Assembly: GCA_002841275.1 (NCBI GenBank)
Contig: PHET01000001.1
Location: forward strand, 1 to 34,435
DNA from: Actinobacteria bacterium HGW-Actinobacteria-7
Lineage (GTDB): Bacteria > Actinomycetota > Coriobacteriia > Anaerosomatales > PHET01
Direction of reading: 5' to 3'
DNA: 34,435 nucleotides
The notes below the pieces were generated by a model that did no database searches, had not been told where the DNA came from, and saw nothing but the letters and a program-made list of their open reading frames with translations. Shown here piece after piece: positions 9,791 through 17,095 of this stretch; the stretch's first letter is position 1, and every line of letters starts with the position of its first letter. The position numbers and the translations under genes are program-made.

Positions 9791-10717
9791 GTGACCGTTG
9801 ACCTCACTGTTAACCTCGGGTCACTGCCTCTCAAGAATCCCGTCATGACCGCCTCGGGGACATTCGCCTCCGGGCGTGAGTTCTCTGACTTCGTCGATCT
9901 GACGCGGCTGGGCGCTATCGTCACCAAGGGCGTGTCCATGACACCGTGGCCCGGCAACGCCAGCCCGCGCATCGCTGAGACCGCCAGCGGGATGCTCAAC
10001 TCCATCGGCCTACAGAATCCTGGCGTCGAAGCGTTCATCGAGGGAGATCTCGCGTGGCTTTCGACCAACGCGAGCTCTACGCCGGTCATCGTGAACGTCA
10101 GCGGTCATTCGGCGGCCGACTATGCCCGGGTGATTGAACGCCTTGAGACTCAAGATTCTGTCGCCGCCTACGAACTGAACATCTCCTGTCCCAATGTCGA
10201 CACGGGCGGAATGGCATTCGGTACGAGCTCCACCGCCGCGGCGGAAGTGGTTCGTGAGTGCCGATCAGCCACAAACCGCCCCCTGATTATCAAGTTGAGC
10301 CCGAATGTGACGGACATCGTTGAGATCGCACGCACGGTCGAGGCCGAAGGTGCCGACGCGGTGTCGCTCATCAACACGCTGCTGGGAATGGCTATAGACG
10401 CGAACACCCGAAGGCCCATGCTATCCCGAGTGGTAGGCGGGCTCTCTGGGCCGGCGATCAAGCCCGTCGCGCTGCGCATGGTCTGGCAGGTGGCGTGCGC
10501 ACTCGACATTCCCATCATTGGAATGGGCGGCATCATGACTGCCGAGGACGCCATCGAATTCCTGATAGCAGGCGCAACGTGCGTGGCGGTAGGCACGGGC
10601 AACTTCATCGACCCGACCACCACAATGAAGGTCATAGACGGCATCGATGAGTGGTGCCGTTCTCACGGAGTCGAGCAGGTCACCGATCTGGTCGGATCAC
10701 TGGAGGTTTCCTGGTGA
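9791..10717 (+). CDS. pyrD: Dihydroorotate dehydrogenase, class 1B catalytic subunit
   Basis: The protein has 308 residues from the GTG at 9791, preceded by GGAAGGGGGA (9774-9783). Class 1B features are LKNPVMTASGTF at the N-terminus, VTKGVSMTPWPGN, the QNPGVEAF loop, and NISCPNVDTGG with the active-site Cys. The FMN phosphate region is PIIGMGGIMTAEDAIEFLIAGA, then CVAVGTGNF. It oxidises dihydroorotate to orotate and hands electrons to PyrK, encoded just upstream after a 105-bp gap. Translation could in principle begin upstream at 9719 in the same frame, but that extension has no family resemblance and no ribosome site. The stop overlaps the pyrF GTG. Confidence 0.94.
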   Translation: MTVDLTVNLGSLPLKNPVMTASGTFASGREFSDFVDLTRLGAIVTKGVSMTPWPGNASPRIAETASGMLNSIGLQNPGVEAFIEGDLAWLSTNASSTPVIVNVSGHSAADYARVIERLETQDSVAAYELNISCPNVDTGGMAFGTSSTAAAEVVRECRSATNRPLIIKLSPNVTDIVEIARTVEAEGADAVSLINTLLGMAIDANTRRPMLSRVVGGLSGPAIKPVALRMVWQVACALDIPIIGMGGIMTAEDAIEFLIAGATCVAVGTGNFIDPTTTMKVIDGIDEWCRSHGVEQVTDLVGSLEVSW

Positions 10718-11445
10718 CAGTTGAGCTGGAACCCAAGGACCGGTTGATTGTCGCACTTGACTGCGGCGCGACCGAGGCAGTGCAGCTCGCCCACGCACTG
10801 AGAGCCACGGTTCGCTGGCTCAAAGTCGGCATGACTCTCTTCTATCAAGAAGGCCCTGCGATTGTGATGGAGCTGCAACGGCTCGGCTACGACATCTTCC
10901 TAGACCTGAAGCTCCACGACATCCCGCACCAGGTGAGCGGTGCCGCCCATGCCGTTTCCGGGCTTGGGGTCCAGATGCTCACGGTGCATGCTTCCGGCGG
11001 CGAAGCGATGATGCGCTCGGCGTGCGAGGGCGCGCGGTCCGGGGCAGTACTCACCGGGGTGAAGCCACCATCAGTGATTGCGGTGACCGTGCTGACCAGC
11101 ATGGGAGATGACGGATTGTCCAGCATAGGGGTCGACAGGCCTGCTGAGGCACAGGTGCCGCTTCTTGTGGACCTCGCCATGTCCTCTGGAGTGGACGGCA
11201 TCGTATGCTCGCCGCTTGAGAGTGCCGGTGTTCGAGCATCCATTGGCCCCAACGCGCTTGTGGTCACCCCCGGGGTACGTCCGGAATGGTCCGAGAAGGG
11301 CGATCAGAACCGAATCACCACCCCTGGCGATGCACTCTCTCGAGGAGCGAGCCATCTTGTGATCGGGCGACCAATCACAGCCGCAAGCAGTCCTGTCGAA
11401 GCCGCACGGCGAATCATCGCCGAGATGGAGGGAGCAACCAGATGA
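10714..11445 (+). CDS. pyrF: Orotidine 5'-phosphate decarboxylase
   Basis: A TIM-barrel decarboxylase of 243 residues. The N-terminal LIVALDCG strand, the catalytic DLKLHDIPHQV segment, VTVLTSMGDD, the VVTPGVRPE strand, and the phosphate-binding SHLVIGRPITAA loop identify group I OMP decarboxylase. It converts OMP to UMP. GTG at 10714 overlaps the pyrD TGA by four bases and has TGGAGG at 10701-10706; upstream in-frame codons encode pyrD-shadow sequence and are not used. The stop overlaps the pyrE ATG as ATGA. Confidence 0.95.
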   Translation: MTVELEPKDRLIVALDCGATEAVQLAHALRATVRWLKVGMTLFYQEGPAIVMELQRLGYDIFLDLKLHDIPHQVSGAAHAVSGLGVQMLTVHASGGEAMMRSACEGARSGAVLTGVKPPSVIAVTVLTSMGDDGLSSIGVDRPAEAQVPLLVDLAMSSGVDGIVCSPLESAGVRASIGPNALVVTPGVRPEWSEKGDQNRITTPGDALSRGASHLVIGRPITAASSPVEAARRIIAEMEGATR

Positions 11446-12029
11446 CCGAGACTCTCGATGATGCTGCGATTGTTGAAGCACTCAAGCAAGCCCAGGCTCT
11501 CAGAACAGGTCATTTCGTCCTAACGAGCGGTCGCCACAGCGACTCCTACGTCCAATGTGCGCGCATACTTGAAGACCCGGCTTTGACAACTCGACTCGCG
11601 CGCAGTGTGGTCGATCGGCTCCCCGCTGATCTTCAGGTCGATATGGTGGCAGCACCGGCGGTGGGCGGGCTGATCATCGGGTTCGCGGTTGCTCAAGCAC
11701 TGGGGGTAAGGTTCATCTTCAGCGAACGGGAGGCCGGTTCCATGGCCTTTCGTCGCTCCTTCGAAGTGCCGTCCGGTGCGCGCGTACTCGTGGTTGAAGA
11801 TGTCGTCACAACAGGTGGCAGCGTTGCCGAGGTGATCAAGCTGGTACGGGCCGCTGGCGGTGTCGTTGCGGGTGTGGTCTCGCTTATCGACCGCGGTGGA
11901 GAGAAGGCCTTCACGGCGGACTTCTGGCCTCTTCTTCGGCTTGACGTTGAGTCCTGGGAGCCCGATGCGTGCGCGCTTTGTGCCCAGAATATTCCCGTGT
12001 ATTCACCTGGCTCACGACGCATCGGGTGA
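11442..12029 (+). CDS. pyrE: Orotate phosphoribosyltransferase
   Basis: The enzyme (195 residues) has GHFVLTSGRHSDSYVQ at the N-terminus, AAPAVGGLIIGFAVA, and the PRPP loop VLVVEDVVTTGGS. It adds orotate to PRPP to make OMP, used by the pyrF product encoded just upstream. The C-terminus carries a pair of cysteines (CALC), as in the PyrE branch with an extended C-terminal tail. The ATG at 11442 overlaps the pyrF stop; GGAGGGAG at 11426-11433 is the ribosome site. This is the last pyr gene; the following gene has its own promoter candidate. Confidence 0.94.
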   Translation: MTETLDDAAIVEALKQAQALRTGHFVLTSGRHSDSYVQCARILEDPALTTRLARSVVDRLPADLQVDMVAAPAVGGLIIGFAVAQALGVRFIFSEREAGSMAFRRSFEVPSGARVLVVEDVVTTGGSVAEVIKLVRAAGGVVAGVVSLIDRGGEKAFTADFWPLLRLDVESWEPDACALCAQNIPVYSPGSRRIG

Positions 12030-12035
12030 AGGGTG

Positions 12036-12064
12036 TTGGCATCTGTGCAGGTCAAAGGTACGAT
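12036..12064 (+). promoter_or_regulatory. Promoter of mihF-gmk-rpoZ
   Basis: TTGGCA (12036-12041, 5/6 to consensus) is separated by 17 bp from TACGAT (12059-12064, 4/6). Transcription would start near 12071. This gives the nucleoid-protein gene a supply independent of pyrimidine control, although read-through from pyrE, which ends seven bases earlier, is likely too. Confidence 0.6.
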
Positions 12065-12070
12065 ACGGGA

Positions 12071-12128
12071 GTCCGAAAGGACGCAGCGCCGTCTCTTGGA
12101 GGGGGCCGGCGCAGCGCGATTGGCGCCG
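12071..12128 (+). promoter_or_regulatory. Structured 5' leader of mihF
   Basis: The predicted transcript begins with GTCC-GAAA-GGAC (12071-12082), a perfect four-pair stem with a GNRA tetraloop. CGGCGC (12107-12112) can pair downstream with GCGCCG (12123-12128), or its GGCGC (12108-12112) can pair upstream with GCGCC (12086-12090). The two pairings are mutually exclusive. This may only be GC-rich chance structure. Confidence 0.35.
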
Positions 12129-12152
12129 TAGCTCGGAAGACGAGGAGTAACG

Positions 12153-12461
12153 ATGGCACTTCCTAACCTGTCACCGGAAGATCGTGCGAAGGCTCTTGAG
12201 AAGGCAGCAGCAGTGCGCCAGAAGCGTGCTGAGTATCGTGCAAAGATCAAGGCCGGCTCGATGACGTTTCTGGATGTCATGAAGAAGTCCGAGGATCCGG
12301 TCATCGCACGCATGAAGGTCACAACGCTCCTTGAGTCTCTTCCTGGTTTCGGCAAGGCGAAGGCCGCCAAGCTCATGCAGGAGCTCGAGATCTCTGAGAG
12401 CCGCCGAGTGCAGGGACTTGGCGCCCGTCAGCGCGAGCAGCTCATGGAACGCCTCGGCTAG
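12153..12461 (+). CDS. mihF: Actinobacterial integration host factor (mIHF)
   Basis: This 102-residue basic protein is the single-subunit actinobacterial IHF, unrelated in sequence to the proteobacterial IHF alpha/beta pair. The N-terminal helix LSPEDRAKALEKAA and the H2TH-like DNA-binding region LLESLPGFGKAKAAKLM, followed by ISESRRVQGLGARQREQL, are diagnostic. It binds and bends DNA in the nucleoid. ATG at 12153 has GAGGAG at 12142-12147. Its position directly before gmk and rpoZ and after the pyr genes is the usual actinobacterial order, and it is the best phylum marker in the window. Its stop abuts the gmk GTG. Confidence 0.95.
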   Translation: MALPNLSPEDRAKALEKAAAVRQKRAEYRAKIKAGSMTFLDVMKKSEDPVIARMKVTTLLESLPGFGKAKAAKLMQELEISESRRVQGLGARQREQLMERLG

Positions 12462-13070
12462 GTGCCGCAGAAATCGGACGTCTCCTCCTTTGCACATCAG
12501 CGCAAAGGACATCTATTCATTGTCTCGGGGCCGTCAGGCGCGGGAAAAGGCACTTTGGTCAAAGCCCTCTGCGCTGAGCTACCTGATGTCTGGGTATCCG
12601 TTTCAGTCACGACCCGGAAGCCGCGTCCCGGTGAGCTGGAGGGTGTACACTATCAGTTCATCTCCGAGACGGAGTTCGATCGGCTGACGACAAGCGGAGG
12701 CTTGCTGGAGTGGGCGGAGGTCCACGGCCACCGATACGGCACGCCGCGTGCTGAGGTTGAGCAGAGAATCGCGTGCGGTTATCAGGTGATTCTTGAGATC
12801 GATCCCCAAGGTGCGTTCCAGATTCGCGACGTGCTGCCCCGAACGGTATTGGTCTTCATCGTGCCACCTTCGATGGACGAACTCGTGCGGCGCCTGAAGG
12901 GCCGCGGGAGCGAGACCGACGAACAGGTCGCGATTCGAATGCAGACAGCAGAGCGCGAGATGGCGCTTGTGGGAAAGTACGACCATGTGGTAGTAAACGA
13001 CGACGTCTCGCGCGCAACGCGCGAGCTTGTCGAGATAATCGCCCGGTACGCCGACGACGAGGAGTCGTAA
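12462..13070 (+). CDS. gmk: Guanylate kinase
   Basis: The 202-residue product has the P-loop GPSGAGKGT (Gly23-Thr31), the GMP-binding VTTRKPRPGE and GVHYQFISE segments, LEWAEVHGHRYGTP, and the ILEIDPQGAFQIR stretch. It phosphorylates GMP or dGMP to the diphosphate. GTG at 12462 directly follows the mihF stop; about 14 extra residues precede the first strand compared with E. coli. No ATG alternative exists. Recognised neighbours mihF and rpoZ support the assignment. Confidence 0.95.
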   Translation: MPQKSDVSSFAHQRKGHLFIVSGPSGAGKGTLVKALCAELPDVWVSVSVTTRKPRPGELEGVHYQFISETEFDRLTTSGGLLEWAEVHGHRYGTPRAEVEQRIACGYQVILEIDPQGAFQIRDVLPRTVLVFIVPPSMDELVRRLKGRGSETDEQVAIRMQTAEREMALVGKYDHVVVNDDVSRATRELVEIIARYADDEES

Positions 13071-13073
13071 CAT

Positions 13074-13325
13074 ATGTCAGTCATCAAGCCAGAGATCGAC
13101 GTTCTGCTTTCCAAGGTCGATTCCAAGTACACCCTATGCATCGTGTCCGCCAAGCGTGCCCGGCAGATCAACGGAATGATCCACGGTGTCCGCGACCAGG
13201 CGCTGCTCACGATGCCCACCAGTGAGATCGCCAAGTTGACCAGCACCAAGCCGCTGTCACTTGCCATGGAAGAGATCGCCCAAGGCGATGTCTCCTACGA
13301 ACGCGTGAAGGACGGCTACAAGTAG
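13074..13325 (+). CDS. rpoZ: DNA-directed RNA polymerase omega subunit
   Basis: At 83 residues the product is of usual length for omega. The core YTLCIVSAKRARQIN is the conserved RpoZ helix (equivalent to the L.I.A.KRARQI motif), and the C-terminal KPLSLAMEEIAQGDVSYE segment matches the family. Omega helps fold and hold the beta' subunit. It lies three bases after gmk, with GAGGAG at 13060-13065. In many actinobacteria coaBC follows; here coaBC is 15.6 kb further on. Confidence 0.93.
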   Translation: MSVIKPEIDVLLSKVDSKYTLCIVSAKRARQINGMIHGVRDQALLTMPTSEIAKLTSTKPLSLAMEEIAQGDVSYERVKDGYK

Positions 13326-13339
13326 GCCCGGAGCGCGCG

Positions 13340-14608
13340 ATGACGCAGCGCGTCTGTCTCATCGGCTATCACGAAATCGGCCTCAAAGGCCGCAATAAGA
13401 ACGGTTTCGAGCGCCGCCTCCGGGACAACCTGGATACGGCGCTCGTTGGCTTGCCGGTAGAGAAGGCTCGAATCCTCGCGTCCCGGCTTGAGGTCGCCCT
13501 GACCGATGACACGCAGATAGAGCAGGTCGGGCAGCGGATTTCGCGCGTTCCCGGTGTCGCAACGGTATCGCTGGCCTACAAGACCAATCGGGATTTCGAA
13601 GTGATGGAGGCCACGGCACTTCGCGCATTGCGCGAAGCTGGCCCGTGGGAGAGCTTCGCGGTGGTTACCAAGCGCTCGAACACCGACCATCCCGAGACAA
13701 GCATCGAGATCAATCGGCGGCTGGGCGCCCACCTGCTGGCCCATGCGGGAGGGAAGGTCGACCTCTCCAACCCGGACGTACGGGTTGGCGTCACCGTGGC
13801 TCAGGGATATGTCTACACGTTCACACGCAAGATCAACGGCGTGGGCGGACTACCTGTTGGAAGCGCCGGCAAGATCATCTCCCTCCTGTCCGCGGGAATA
13901 GACTCGCCGGTCGCGAGCTGGCGCATGATGCGCCGCGGCGCGACCATCGTAGGAGTTCACTTCTCCGGACGCCCACACACCGGAGACCAAAGCGATCGGC
14001 TCGTCGTTGAGATCGGTGAGGTTCTCCGCCGCTCCGGAGGGCTGGGGCGCGTCTACTTCGTCGCCTTTGGAGAGCTGCAGAAGGAGATATCGCTGCTCTG
14101 TCCGCCCGACCTGCGCGTTCTCATGTACCGTCGCCTCATGATCAAGGTCGCCGAGAAGATCGCCCGGGTCGAGCGTGCGAAAGCGCTTGTTACCGGCGAG
14201 TCCCTCGGTCAGGTAGCGTCGCAGACCCTCGAGAACATCGCTGCAATCGACGAAGCTGCGATTCTCCCGGTACTCCGGCCGCTTGTGGGAAACGACAAGC
14301 AGGAGATCATCATCGAGGCGAAGACCATAGGCACCTATGAACTCTCCATATCCGATCATGACGACTGTTGCACGCTGTTCATGCCACGCACGCCTGAGAC
14401 TCATGCGCGCATCTCTGCGGTTGTCGAGGCGTGGGAGCTGCTAGACATCGATCGCATGGTGGAAGACGCACTGGCGACCCTGTCGTGGCGGGACTTCCCC
14501 GGAACGTCGTACCGCTCGCCCAAACCGTGGCATACCCCGACAGGGGAGAGCGGGTGGAGCGTGGCCCAAGTCGCGGCTGCACTGCCGCCTGAGACCCTCG
14601 GCTCATGA
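13340..14608 (+). CDS. thiI: tRNA 4-thiouridine sulfurtransferase ThiI (no rhodanese domain)
   Basis: The 422-residue protein has an N-terminal ferredoxin-like segment (IGYHEIGLKGRNKNGFERRL), a THUMP domain (about 60-165), and a PP-loop ATPase domain with SAGIDSP at 184-190, a variant of the usual SGGIDSP. ALVTGESLGQVASQT and DDCCTLFMPRTPETHA also match ThiI. It adenylates U8 of tRNA and inserts sulfur; in some bacteria the family also supplies thiazole sulfur. Without the C-terminal rhodanese domain, sulfur is presumably taken directly from a cysteine desulfurase, as in the short Bacillus-type ThiI; no desulfurase lies in the window. The stop overlaps the next ATG. Confidence 0.92.
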   Translation: MTQRVCLIGYHEIGLKGRNKNGFERRLRDNLDTALVGLPVEKARILASRLEVALTDDTQIEQVGQRISRVPGVATVSLAYKTNRDFEVMEATALRALREAGPWESFAVVTKRSNTDHPETSIEINRRLGAHLLAHAGGKVDLSNPDVRVGVTVAQGYVYTFTRKINGVGGLPVGSAGKIISLLSAGIDSPVASWRMMRRGATIVGVHFSGRPHTGDQSDRLVVEIGEVLRRSGGLGRVYFVAFGELQKEISLLCPPDLRVLMYRRLMIKVAEKIARVERAKALVTGESLGQVASQTLENIAAIDEAAILPVLRPLVGNDKQEIIIEAKTIGTYELSISDHDDCCTLFMPRTPETHARISAVVEAWELLDIDRMVEDALATLSWRDFPGTSYRSPKPWHTPTGESGWSVAQVAAALPPETLGS

Positions 14609-15699
14609 GCACGCTGCGTATCCTCGCTCTCGAGCCGTACTACGGCGGGAGCCATCGGGCCGTTCTCGATCTGCTGGTCGCACAGATTGACGCCGACTGG
14701 ACGGTCGTCTCGCTCCCAGCTCGCAAGTGGAAATGGCGGATGCGCGGTGCCGCCATCACCATGGCCCAGGAGGTTCAGGCGCTCGCGGATGTCGTTGGCG
14801 CCCCGGCACCATGGGATCTCATCTTCACCTCGACGTTCCTCAACCTCGCAGAGTTCCGTGGCCTGTGCGGCACTCAGGTCGCTACGATACCGGCCATTGT
14901 CTACTTCCACGAGAACCAGCTCAGCTATCCCAACCGGCATGTGGCTGAGTGGGACTTGCAGTTTCCGCTCACCAACATCACAACGGCACTCGCGGCGGAC
15001 AGCTGCATCTTCAACACCGCATGGAACAAGGAGCAGTTCCTTGAGCAGATCCCCGGCTTCTTTCGGCAGTTTCCCGACCATCACCCGGCCGGAGTCGCCG
15101 AGCTGATCGCCAAGAAGTCCTCGGTTCTCGCACCCCCGTTCGATCCGGAGCCCTTCGACGCCGTGCCACCGACCCGAGGGCCACGCTGTCGGATCATCTG
15201 GCCTCATCGTTGGGAGCACGACAAGAATCCCGAGGAGTTCTTCCACGCTGTCATGGCACTCGCGGCGGAAGGTCTCGACTTCGAAGTAGCGGTCGCCGGT
15301 CAGAGCTTTCGCGAGACGGCTGACCTCATGCGAGACGCTGCCGCCGCGCTTGGTACGCGCTTGGTGCACTGCGACGAACCGAAAACGAAGGAGCAGTACG
15401 TACAGCTTCTTTCTTCCTCGGATGTCGCCGTATCCACCGCTTCCAACGAGTTCTTCGGGCTCGCGATGATTGAAGCGTGCTACGCAGGCTGCACCCCAGT
15501 GGTGCCTGACCGCTTGGCCTATCCTGAGATCTACGTGCCGCGGTATCGCTACGACGGTGCCGACCAACTCGTCGCACGGCTGCGAGACCTTGTACTCCAT
15601 CGCCCTGCGCCAGGGGAGGCGCGTCTGCTCGCTGCCAGGTTCACGGCCACCCGGCTTGCGCCGGAGTATCAGACGACATTCGCCGCCGTCGCACGCTAG
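14605..15699 (+). CDS. DUF3524/QTMAN-like glycosyltransferase (tRNA-queuosine mannosyltransferase family)
   Basis: The 364 residues begin with ILALEPYYGGSHRAVLDLL and RKWKWRMRGAAITMA, the hallmarks of the DUF3524 N-terminal domain found in GTDC1/QTMAN, the animal enzyme that mannosylates queuosine in tRNA-Asp. IVYFHENQLSYP and FPLTNITTALAADSC follow. The second half is a GT-B C-terminal lobe: IIWPHRWEHDKNPEEF, VAVAGQSF, and the nucleotide-sugar site NEFFGLAMIEACYAGCTPVV with the Glu-x7-Glu pair. The ATG overlaps the thiI stop by four bases, linking it to another tRNA-modification enzyme. That it glycosylates tRNA here is inference; a different acceptor is possible. Family membership I consider firm. 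Confidence 0.82.
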   Translation: MSTLRILALEPYYGGSHRAVLDLLVAQIDADWTVVSLPARKWKWRMRGAAITMAQEVQALADVVGAPAPWDLIFTSTFLNLAEFRGLCGTQVATIPAIVYFHENQLSYPNRHVAEWDLQFPLTNITTALAADSCIFNTAWNKEQFLEQIPGFFRQFPDHHPAGVAELIAKKSSVLAPPFDPEPFDAVPPTRGPRCRIIWPHRWEHDKNPEEFFHAVMALAAEGLDFEVAVAGQSFRETADLMRDAAAALGTRLVHCDEPKTKEQYVQLLSSSDVAVSTASNEFFGLAMIEACYAGCTPVVPDRLAYPEIYVPRYRYDGADQLVARLRDLVLHRPAPGEARLLAARFTATRLAPEYQTTFAAVAR

Positions 15700-15757
15700 C
15701 CGGCTTTCAATCTTCACTCCTGTTCGATCATTTGGGTATCTGCCCAACACAGCTACC

Positions 15758-15786
15758 TTGTACCGCACGCTACCATGCGATACCAT
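15758..15786 (+). promoter_or_regulatory. Promoter with 10-bp phased TACC repeats before the PadR gene
   Basis: TTGTAC (15758-15763), 17 bp and TACCAT (15781-15786) form a promoter 39 bp before the PadR start. TACC recurs at 15761, 15771 and 15781, exactly one helical turn apart, the last two as TACCATG. Repeats covering both promoter boxes are a plausible autoregulatory operator. A small inverted repeat TTGGG-N6-CCCAA lies at 15732-15747. Confidence 0.5.
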
Positions 15787-15824
15787 GTACTCCAGCGCAT
15801 ACGTCGACCACCCAGGAGCAAGCC

Positions 15825-16169
15825 ATGACGAGCGAACAAGACCTGTGGGTCTCTCAGATACGCAAGGGTGTGGTCGAGATTGCCGTACTGGGCCTGCTGT
15901 CGGGCGAACGGATGTACGGCTCTCAGCTGGTCGAGGAGCTCTCGATACACGAGGAGCTCGCTATCAGCGCCGGAACCGTCTACCCGCTGCTCGCCAGGCT
16001 CAAGAAGGGGGGCGTGATCACGTCGACTTGGGCAGAGTCCCCCGTAGGACCGCCCCGCAAGTACTACCGCCTGACGGCGAAGGGGCAGACTCAGCTGACT
16101 GGAATGATCCGCGCTTGGGGTTCGGTGCGCAGCGCGGTCGACCTGATTCTGGCAGGGGGCGGAAACTAG
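15825..16169 (+). CDS. PadR-family transcriptional regulator
   Basis: The product has 114 residues from the ATG at 15825 (CAGGAG at 15812-15817). It shows the PadR winged helix: EIAVLGLLSGERMYGSQLVEEL, then ISAGTVYPLLARLKKGGVI (recognition helix) and the wing PVGPPRKYYRLTAKGQTQL, followed by a short C-terminal helix for dimerisation. PadR proteins repress their own operon and respond to small molecules or membrane-active drugs. Longer in-frame starts from 15732 would read through the promoter and are rejected. The stop TAG shares its G with the GTG of the next gene, so the two are translated together. Confidence 0.9.
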   Translation: MTSEQDLWVSQIRKGVVEIAVLGLLSGERMYGSQLVEELSIHEELAISAGTVYPLLARLKKGGVITSTWAESPVGPPRKYYRLTAKGQTQLTGMIRAWGSVRSAVDLILAGGGN

Positions 16170-17095
16170 TGGCCGTCCAGACGCTCGATCAACTCAATTT
16201 GGAAACTCGGCTCATACTCGAGAAGTTCCTCGATTCGGTCTCGTTGAATATGCGCTCATCCAATGCGGATGTGACACAGGAGACTGTCGCGGCACTCACC
16301 GGTGATCTTCTCGGTGAACTCGATGCCGATTCCACTCCATCGGATGCCCACCGGGTCTTGGATCGCTTAGGTGCCGCGCGTTCGTTCGGATCCGCTGTTG
16401 ACCAGCTCTCGACGCGCGCTGCCGGGACCTTCCTTGGCGTGCCCTACGACGTCCGCCTCCCAACGGCGGAGCGTCTGGCCGGTCGTCTATGGGACCCCCG
16501 CAATCCGCGTGTATTCGTCCCACGTGTGTTCGGCGCTGGCTGGGACATCAACTTCGGCGCTATTGCGGTCAGTTTGCGTCTGATTGAACCGGATTCAGAA
16601 GATGAACCGTTCGCTGCGGTTCCAGTCGATGTCTTCCTCAAAGCCCTGAGCGTGCCGCTCGCCATGACGGCGGCTATCGGCCTGTCGTACGGCGTCCTCC
16701 GGGGAGAACTCCCTGATCAGCTGCCCTCGCACTGGAACTTCGCGGGCCACCCCGACGACATGTGGTCGACAACTGCCATGTTCTTGGCCACTTTCGGGCT
16801 CGCGGCGCTCCCAACGGTATGGGCAGCGTGGTCCACGCTCAAACAGCGCAGCGCGCTGGCTCGTGGCGCAACCATCGGCCTGGCTTCATTTGCAGCTTCT
16901 CTTGCGTGCGGGGTCTGGCTGCTGAGCCTCATCACCGTAGGGGGTGGTCCGCAAGCGTGGTGGATTCCACTCGCCGTCATCCTGCCTTCGTTCGTCGTCA
17001 CGCTTGTCGTCTTCGCCGCGTTGGCTCGTATAGGACGGTCCGCTGAGCTCAAACGGGACCTCGAGGACGCTCCTGACGGAAGGGATCATCGATGA
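16169..17095 (+). CDS. HAAS/DUF5808/DUF1648-like membrane protein
   Basis: The 308-residue protein starts at GTG 16169, one base overlapping the PadR stop, with GGGGGCGG upstream (16155-16162). Residues 1-85 are helical and end ALTGDLLGELD...AHRVLDRLG, like HAAS domains that partner PadR regulators. A DPRNPRVFVPRVFGAGWDINF segment resembles DUF5808. Four membrane segments follow, with LPSHWNFAGHPDDMW after the first, a good match to the DUF1648 motif of the SdpI family. SdpI in Bacillus confers immunity to a killing peptide. Signal transduction to PadR or envelope protection are both possible; the domain calls are by eye. The stop overlaps the next ATG. Confidence 0.65.
   Translation: MAVQTLDQLNLETRLILEKFLDSVSLNMRSSNADVTQETVAALTGDLLGELDADSTPSDAHRVLDRLGAARSFGSAVDQLSTRAAGTFLGVPYDVRLPTAERLAGRLWDPRNPRVFVPRVFGAGWDINFGAIAVSLRLIEPDSEDEPFAAVPVDVFLKALSVPLAMTAAIGLSYGVLRGELPDQLPSHWNFAGHPDDMWSTTAMFLATFGLAALPTVWAAWSTLKQRSALARGATIGLASFAASLACGVWLLSLITVGGGPQAWWIPLAVILPSFVVTLVVFAALARIGRSAELKRDLEDAPDGRDHR

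Noticed and set aside
14401-15786. 461-codon minus-strand frame
   Set aside because: It is a shadow of thiI and the DUF3524 glycosyltransferase, with low-complexity Arg/Glu-rich sequence and no recognisable motifs.
15470-17095. Long plus-strand frame of 541 codons
   Set aside because: Its first 233 codons overlap the glycosyltransferase and PadR genes in another frame; only the part from GTG 16169 is a gene.
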